Shown: piece by piece, positions 58,192 through 64,000 of the stretch
Numbering within the stretch: position 1 is the stretch's first letter
Layout: every line of letters begins with the position of its first letter
Assembly: GCA_030765055.1 (NCBI GenBank)
Contig: CM060952.1
Coordinates: 87,380,493 to 87,444,492, forward strand
DNA from: Mantis religiosa
Lineage: Eukaryota; Arthropoda; Insecta; Mantodea; Mantidae
DNA length: 64,000 bases
Direction: 5' to 3'
Notes under the pieces: generated by a model
The model's input: the letters and a program-made list of their open reading frames with translations, nothing else
Database searches by the model: none
What the model was told of the DNA's origin: nothing
Position numbers and translations under genes: made by a program

Positions 58192-59295
58192 TTACACATT
58201 AGTTCCTTTTAGTACTTGAAAGTCTATAGAGTTTACAAATTTTGTAAATGATTTTAAATGTCTTTTAATTAGTATTGACTTGTGTGTTGGCCAGTTATCA
58301 GTTCTAAGAACACTATGTTTTAGAGTTTCTCTTGCACTATTCACCACACTGCACTCGAATATTATGTGATCCACCGTTTGCGCTCCTCTCCTGCATGAAC
58401 ACTCAGGGCTGCTAACGATCTTGAGTTTGTTGAGGTAAGTGTTGATATTTCCGTGTCCTGTAAGTATTGTTGTCATGTTTGGTGTTAGGTAGAACTTGTT
58501 TGTGAGTCTGCTTTCCACTGTTGGGAAGAATTCCTTTGTGGTTGTGCCTTTTGTACCCTGTTCCCATTTCTGCTGCCATTTGTTTTTTGTTGATTTCCGA
58601 AGAATTTGTTTTATTGCTGTGAGCGGTAATTTGTTGTAGTATATTTCCTTAGTTTTTGCTGCATTCTTTGCCAGTCTGTCAGCCACCTCATTACCCTCTA
58701 TTCCAATATGAGCCTTTACCCATTTGAATTGTATTTTCCAATCTTTTGCTCTGAGTATTGCTGTAGTTTTTCGTATTTTCTCTGTCAGGTTATTGTGATT
58801 ATTGCAATTGTCTATGGAGTCAAGTGTTATTCTGCTGTCTGTGTGTATGGTTACTGTTTTGTTATCTGTGTCTTCAGTCTCCATCGTTTCTAATAATTCC
58901 AGCGCTTTTGCAATGGCCAGTTGCTCTGCCTTATTGTTTGAGCATCTTTCATTGAGTTTGTATTTTTGTTGGTTTATCAGCTGGTTTTATCTGTATATGG
59001 CTACTCCTGCTTCCACTCCTACGTCGCTTTTGCTTCCATCTGTATATATTTGCCACACTGTATTTTCATTGTTTCCTATTTTTGGATCTCTTGTGCCTTG
59101 AAAGTCAGCTGGGTGGAGCCAATTCTTTGGGTTTTCCGGGCGGTCTATTTGGTATTCAGTGATGGTTTTTCCTGTTTTTATGTTATATAGTTCAGCCGCC
59201 TCTCTTGCCTTTAAGTCTATGGTTATTGTTCCCGTGATTATGCAGAGTGCTTCATGGGAAATTGTCCTATATGTTTTTGCCATCCTTGTGAGCAT
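58192..59295 (-). pseudogene. LINE RNase H and C-terminal domain
   Basis: Two frames (59295-58987 and 58884-58192) separated by a stop. YTDGSK (first catalytic Asp), ALELLETME (Glu helix, in the gap), HTDSRI and GNEVADRLAK (last catalytic Asp) are all recognisable, so the RNase H active site is conserved despite the interruption. The end has C-x-C...H...C spacing typical of R1/I-type proteins. Confidence 0.8.
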
Positions 59296-60268
59296 TAGTC
59301 TCTAACATATTTCATTTGGTTGTGTTTCTTTTCTAATGATTCTATCCAGACTGGTGCAGCATATAGTAGAATTGGCAGTATTGCTCCTTTATATATTATT
59401 TCTAGAGCCTGGTGTTTTAAGCCCCAAACTATCCTTGCCGATTTAGAAAGCGCATTGATTAATTTGACGCATTTTTCACTCACTTTGTTTATGTGGTCAT
59501 TGAAAGTGAATCGGCTGTCTATGGTTATGCCTAAGTAATCCATCTTTTCTACTTGCTCCAGTTGTTTCCCATTCATGTAGATATCTATTGTCTTTCTCTT
59601 TTTCCGTCTTCTTGATATTAATATTACTTTTGACTTGTTTTCATTGAAGTGAGTTTTGTTTTCAATCGACCACTGTGTGGCTTTTCTAATATTAATGTTC
59701 ATGAAGTACTCTGCTTCTGCTTCTGTTTCTGCTCTGACTGCAATTAATAGGTCGTCTGCAAATGCTATGGCTTTTGTGTTCTTTTCATACTCCAGGTTTA
59801 GTAAACTGTTGTACTGTATATTCCAGTACCCCGGTCCACTGCATGACCCTTGAGGGCAACCTTTGTTGACTGTTGTTTCGACTTGGATGTTGTTAGAATT
59901 GATAAAGGCCACTCTGTCTTTAAAATAGCTCTTGGAGAGGTTGTACAGATTTCTAGGGCACTTGAAATCTTTTAGGACCTTTATGATGCTTGGCCACCAC
60001 GCTGAATCGAAGGCTCCTTTTACGTCCAGGCTAACAATCGCTGTAATTTGTCCATTGCTAAACGCTTTATTTATAAATTCTTTAACTGCTATTGCTGCAT
60101 CAGTGGTGCTTTTTTGGGGCCTGAAGCCATATTGATTTTCACTTAGTAATTTGTTCTTATAGAGGTGCTGGTTGATTCTACTTATGAGTAGCTTCTCTAG
60201 GACTTTCCCTCCTACATTTAATAGGCTTATAGGTCTGAACTTGGATGGATCTATGAGCTTCTCTTTTC
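59295..60268 (-). pseudogene. LINE reverse transcriptase domain
   Basis: One open stretch from the microsatellite edge to 59295 with RT motifs 1-7: FRPISLLNVGGKVLEKLL, FRPQKSTTD, SLDVKGAFDSAWW, GCPQGSCSGPG, AFADDLLIAVRAE, KMDYLGITIDSRFTFNDHIN. No internal stop, so this domain is better preserved than other LINE copies. The upstream endonuclease and ORF1 are missing. Confidence 0.85.
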
Positions 60269-60562
<294 letters not shown>

Positions 60563-61469
60563 TAATTTTCTACAGTAATGGGTAATTTAAGAACATCTGC
60601 TTTTGATACCGTGAGCTGGGAAAACACACTTCCACTGTTGCTTTTCTAGAAGAATATACATCAAGAATGTTCTGTTTAGGTGAATCAATAAACTTTGGGT
60701 ATAAGAAGCTACTGCAATATTTCTGTTGAAACTCCGGGACTGTAAGAGGCACTGCAAAAGCCAGCTTAAGTTGTTAACTGTCAAAGAGCCAACAAATAGT
60801 TACAATGTTAAAATGAGTATCAGTGCCAGTCTGCAAGCAGTGAGTTTATTGAGTAATGAGAAGCTAAAGGCAATGTGAGTTGGTATATGCAATAAAGGTA
60901 ATAAACATTATGCTATATTTACTCCATATTTTCAAAAGTGAAAGTAAGCATAAGTTAGGCCCGTGCTAATGTTTTGGTGTCAAAAAAAAGTGAGTTTAAC
61001 ACAATTATGTTGTCATTTCATTACATTTACCCAGAAGTCTTGTGCACAGAACATTAGTATCTTATTTGCTAGTATTAGCAATTGTGTTAGGTAATCTCTT
61101 AAGATATTTTTAAGTATCTGCTAGATTAATGGCAAGCTGATAATGATGCACTGGGTAGAAGAAATACAGATGTCATCTCTTAAATCACATATAGATTTCA
61201 AAGAATACATTGAAAAAGTTTATGAACACTTTTTTTATAAATTATAAGGATTTCGAAGAAAACACTGCAATACAGAGATGTGCACTTTCTCATACAGTAT
61301 TAGGTCACACTTGACACATAAGGTCAGGCCCACCATGGGGTAGAATATGTGCCATATGCATAGCTGTTGGTTCTCTAGGTTACTAATATTGAGTTTGCTA
61401 GGAATCATCCTTTGAATTGTTTGTGAAGTATTTCATACTTAATAAAAGCAACTAAAATAAAAAATACAT
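60563..61469. other. No recognised feature
   Basis: Includes a minus-strand frame (60752-60573, PEFQQKYCSSFLYPKFIDSP) considered and rejected as a phosphatase exon. A short block at 60810-60840 (AGTATCAGTGCCAGTCTGCA) is repeated at 26144-26165, suggesting an unrecognised repeat family. Confidence 0.4.
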
Positions 61470-61548
61470 ATTTAATTATTAATTTATAGATGAGTCATAT
61501 TTATTACACATCTGCTTCACGACTCATCTATAAATTAATAATTATTTT
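61470..61548 (+). repeat. Minimal Penelope-type hairpin
   Basis: Arms TAATTTATAGATGAGTC and GACTCATCTATAAATTA enclose ATATTTATTACACATCTGCT. The sequence matches the end of the PLE nested in LTR 2 (19753-19790), so it is the fused ends of that subfamily. Confidence 0.7.
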
Positions 61549-61743
61549 GCTTTACTGTGGTGTTCGAATACAGTTAAATCTCGATATACTTATTTAAGTT
61601 TGTATGAAAAATGAAAATAATTGCTATAGCCTAATTATTAACCAATTATACACTTAATATAAAAACCAAACAGATACAGGATCTGTAATAATTAGTCGAA
61701 AAAATCCATATGCAACTTTCACATGATTTTCTTAGCCACTAAT

Positions 61744-63522
61744 CATGTACCTTATTTTATTGCATAATTCCACCTTTTTTTCTCAAAAAATTTTCTTGAA
61801 AACACTGGGGAGGGAATTAAGAGAGTGGTGCTTCTAGGAATTCAGAAAGGAAGGGAAACCATGTAGTACTATGTAAAGGTTATATAGTATACAGTAATTT
61901 GTAAATGAACTGGATACATACCATGGTTTCATTGTGCCTATAATGTATTGTTTCATTGTTTCTTTTTTTCGGCTATTCTGCGGTCTCACTTTTCATCACT
62001 ATCATCACTCTTTTCATTTATATCTGGCTCAAATAGCACATCATCTTCATGTTCAGTATTCCACAACATGTCGTCCTCAGAACCATCAATAGCACAAGAA
62101 ATTCCAGTTTTTTAAAGCTCTTCGTAACAATATCAACACTAATTCTCTCCCATGCATGGATTATTCCCTAGCAGTTTGTTGGTATTGATGGCTTCCTTAT
62201 CTTGTCTCCTGGAGTCAGCTGATGAGATCCTGCCACCATCCATTTTGAAAACAGGTGTCGAAGATATTCTTTGAAGGGTTTGTTGATGATATCTAAGGGT
62301 TGAAGAATGGATGTTAAACCTCCAGGGATGATGACAGGATGGGACTTCATCCATTTCATTTTCTCCTTTACAGGCTCCACCAGGTGACCTCAAAAACTGT
62401 CTAGACAAGAAGGGACTTTTTTTATAACAATGGTCCTGGTCATCTTCCCCAGACTTTCTCCAACCAATCCACCATCAAAACTACTGTCATCCAGCGTTTT
62501 TCTTGAACTCGCAAGTGAATTTCCATGTGAGGTAGTCTCCTTTGGTAAAGGTCTTCCTTTTAAAAATGGCGTAAGGTGGAAGATTATTGCCGTCTGCTGT
62601 AATGCACAACATCACTGTGCATCTTACTTTCTCCGCTCCAGTTGTCTTCACAAGCACACTTTTTGAGTCAAATGGAGTAATGGTGGTGTTATGTGGCATA
62701 TCAAAAAACACTGGTGTCTCTCTCTGAGAGAGCAAATAGTCAAATAGTCATACTGCTGTCACACTTGTATTACATAACGATGGAAGTCAAGTACCTTATC
62801 TGTGTAGTCTGGAGGTATATGCTGGCACAAAGTTGTTCTTCTCCATAAACTGAAATTTTGCCATCTCATAAAACAAATCACTCAACAAATTATTGATTTA
62901 AAATCCTTTCTGTCAATGTTAAGCATAGAACCTATCTTGCAAGTTTTGTTCTGGATCATTTCATAAGAGACAGCACAACAATCATTTCGAAGTTCATTGA
63001 CATAACCAATTGCATTATCAATTTCAGGGTATTTTCCTCTTTTAGGCCCATGAAAGATTTGGAGCTTGTCTTTGCAGCCTTGAGTTGATCTTTTTCTCTC
63101 TGCCAATACTGTATTGAATTAGGATCAATGGAGAAATGTCTTCCTGCAGCTTTCACCACGTTTGTATTGGTGTAAGATGATACATCTAAATTTTGCCGTA
63201 TAGTTTGAATATTTCGACATTATGACAATTTGTATGAAATTGACTTAGAAACATGCAAGTTCTCATTTCAATTTTACATTACATTGTGACAATGGCAATA
63301 CGAGTATTTTTGTGGCAAGCACTGCATCCATTGTTGTCCATGACAAGCACTGCTGCATCAATCATTGTCCATTATCAAGTCATTTGAAGCCAATAAGAAC
63401 GAACCAAGAGAGGGAATTATGCAATGTTTGATGGGTAAATAATTTTTAGTGATGAAAAATCATAGGGGAGGGAAATATGCCAAGGGGGGGGGGGCTTATG
63501 TGATAAAAGACGGTACTTTTAT
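61744..63522 (-). mobile_element. Pogo/Tigger-like DNA transposon
   Basis: Decayed inverted ends: minus-strand start AGTACCGTCTTTTATCACAT (at 63520-63501) and, at the other end on plus, TGTACCTTATTTTATTGCAT (61745-61764), about 75% alike over 27 bp and beginning at TA. The interior is one broken transposase on the minus strand. Length 1.78 kb fits the class. Confidence 0.75.
61986..63220 (-). pseudogene. Pogo/Tigger-type transposase, broken
   Basis: Start MSKYSNYTAKFR (ATG at 63220). After a shift, VKAAGRHFSIDPNSIQYWQR is the N-terminal DNA-binding domain, followed by RGKYPEIDNAIGYVNELRND and CCAVSYEMIQ (CENP-B-like). DDE region: PVFFDMPHNTTITPF, SVLVKTTGAEKVRCTVML, LPPYAIFKRKTF, then GGLTSILQPLDIINKPFKEYL. 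It ends in an acidic tail (EDDVLWNTEHEDDVLFEPD) and a stop at 61986. Several frameshifts; inactive. Confidence 0.82.
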
Positions 63523-64000
63523 CTTCTATAAACTGTCCTTGCAAAAATTATTTTTTCATTTACTTCCGGTTAAAATAAATAGATACATCATATTTTTCAT
63601 TACAGACAGACATAGTTAAATGTTTAAAAATTGGTCACTATATACTGATGTAGAAATTCCATGCTCTTTCCATAACATTGCAAGAAATAATTGAGGCTTG
63701 GCAGTACTTCTAAAAATAAAATATTTAACAGTTGAAATCAACAACAATGGATATCCTGGAAATAGTTGATGCCACAAAAGAAAGTTACTTTTAAGAAAAT
63801 GAAATATTTGAAAAATTTTTCCATGTGAAGGATAATTAGCTTATGGTTACAGCATATACTCGAAATTTTTATGCTGTATCTTTGGTACATACATAATTGA
63901 ATACCAAGTTTGGGGCTTATCAGTCATTTTGTTTTTGAGTCATTTTGTTCGTAAAGACACACACATTTTTAGAATGTATTTCCAATGAAATCCCTACAGT
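63523..64000. other. No recognised feature
   Basis: AT-rich sequence to the window edge; no phosphatase exon or repeat signature found. Confidence 0.5.

Larger units (their letters stand above)
58080..60268 (-). mobile_element. R1/I-type LINE with RNase H, bounded at both ends by microsatellites
   Basis: Minus strand from 5-prime: KLIDPSKFRPISLLN, YGFRPQKSTTDAAIAV, VSLDVKGAFDSAWWPSI (motif A), GCPQGSCSGPGYWNIQYN, AIAFADDLLIAV (FADD). A one-base shift follows at about 59290. Then the RNase H part: YTDGSKSDVGVEAGVAIYR, TIHTDSRI and VKAHIGIEGNEVADRLAK, and a final CSCRRGAQTVDHIIFEC zinc-knuckle-like end (stop at 58192). It is 5-prime truncated exactly at an (ATT)n tract (60269) and ends in the T-run/ATT tract at 58080. 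Confidence 0.9.

Noticed and set aside
58192..60268. Assigning this LINE firmly to R1 or I
   Set aside because: RT plus RNase H plus CCHC-like end fits both groups; without endonuclease and ORF1 the clade cannot be decided by eye.
60573..60752. Minus-strand frame PEFQQKYCSSFLYPKFIDSP as an upstream phosphatase exon
   Set aside because: An acceptor-like cttacag precedes it, but no donor gives the phase needed by exon 1 at 57480, and joining at the best donor (CACG/gtatca) creates a stop soon after. No family motif.

Overview
The window is eukaryotic, AT-rich and dominated by transposable elements. It reads as an insect genome, probably a large repeat-rich one such as a cockroach, termite or orthopteroid. 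The evidence is exon/intron architecture with GT-AG junctions, mariner, pogo/Tigger-like, hAT and Penelope-like elements, CR1/Jockey/R1-type LINEs, several tRNA-derived SINE families and abundant microsatellites. The species call is inference.

One host gene explains the unique sequence. On the minus strand, eleven exons from 57480 down to 7221 join in matching phase (1,688 nt, about 562 codons) into the cytoplasmic part of a two-domain receptor-type protein tyrosine phosphatase. D1 has KNRY, the CxQYWP motif and an intact P-loop HCSAGSGRTGT. However, its WPD loop reads WPN and the first Gln of the Q-loop is Gly. D2 is a pseudophosphatase: the P-loop Cys aligns with Ser, the Arg with Ala and the WPD Asp with Ser. 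Ectodomain, transmembrane and juxtamembrane exons should lie beyond the right end, and the last D2 exon(s) beyond the left end or in sequence I could not recognise.

The introns (up to about 10 kb) and the right-hand flank are packed with repeats. (1) Penelope-like elements (PLEs) occur about a dozen times, mostly as C-terminal GIY-YIG endonuclease fragments and usually in fold-back form. One is a 1.1-kb near-perfect palindrome at 33.3-34.4 kb. Four PLE groups share a hammerhead-ribozyme-like module enclosed by a covarying outer helix. (2) LINEs lie at 3.5, 8.7, 17, 21.3, 25.9, 31.5, 44, 48-49.6, 50.7-55.5 (near full length, with an SGNH-type ORF1) and 58-60.3 kb (RT plus RNase H, bounded at both ends by ATT/ATC microsatellites). 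(3) At least five tRNA-like SINE families are present, several copies with clear target-site duplications, and one of them (SINE-C) repeatedly fold-back or tandem. (4) Two solo LTRs of one family each have a 4-bp duplication; the second carries a nested PLE with its own 12-bp duplication. (5) DNA transposons: mariner fragments (27, 41 kb), another IS630/Tc1/mariner-type family (27.9, 55.5 kb), a hAT derivative (45.7-47.1 kb) and a Tigger-like element (61.7-63.5 kb).

No tRNA or rRNA gene outside SINEs, no CRISPR and no bacterial operon structure was seen. Stretches with nothing recognisable are listed as such.
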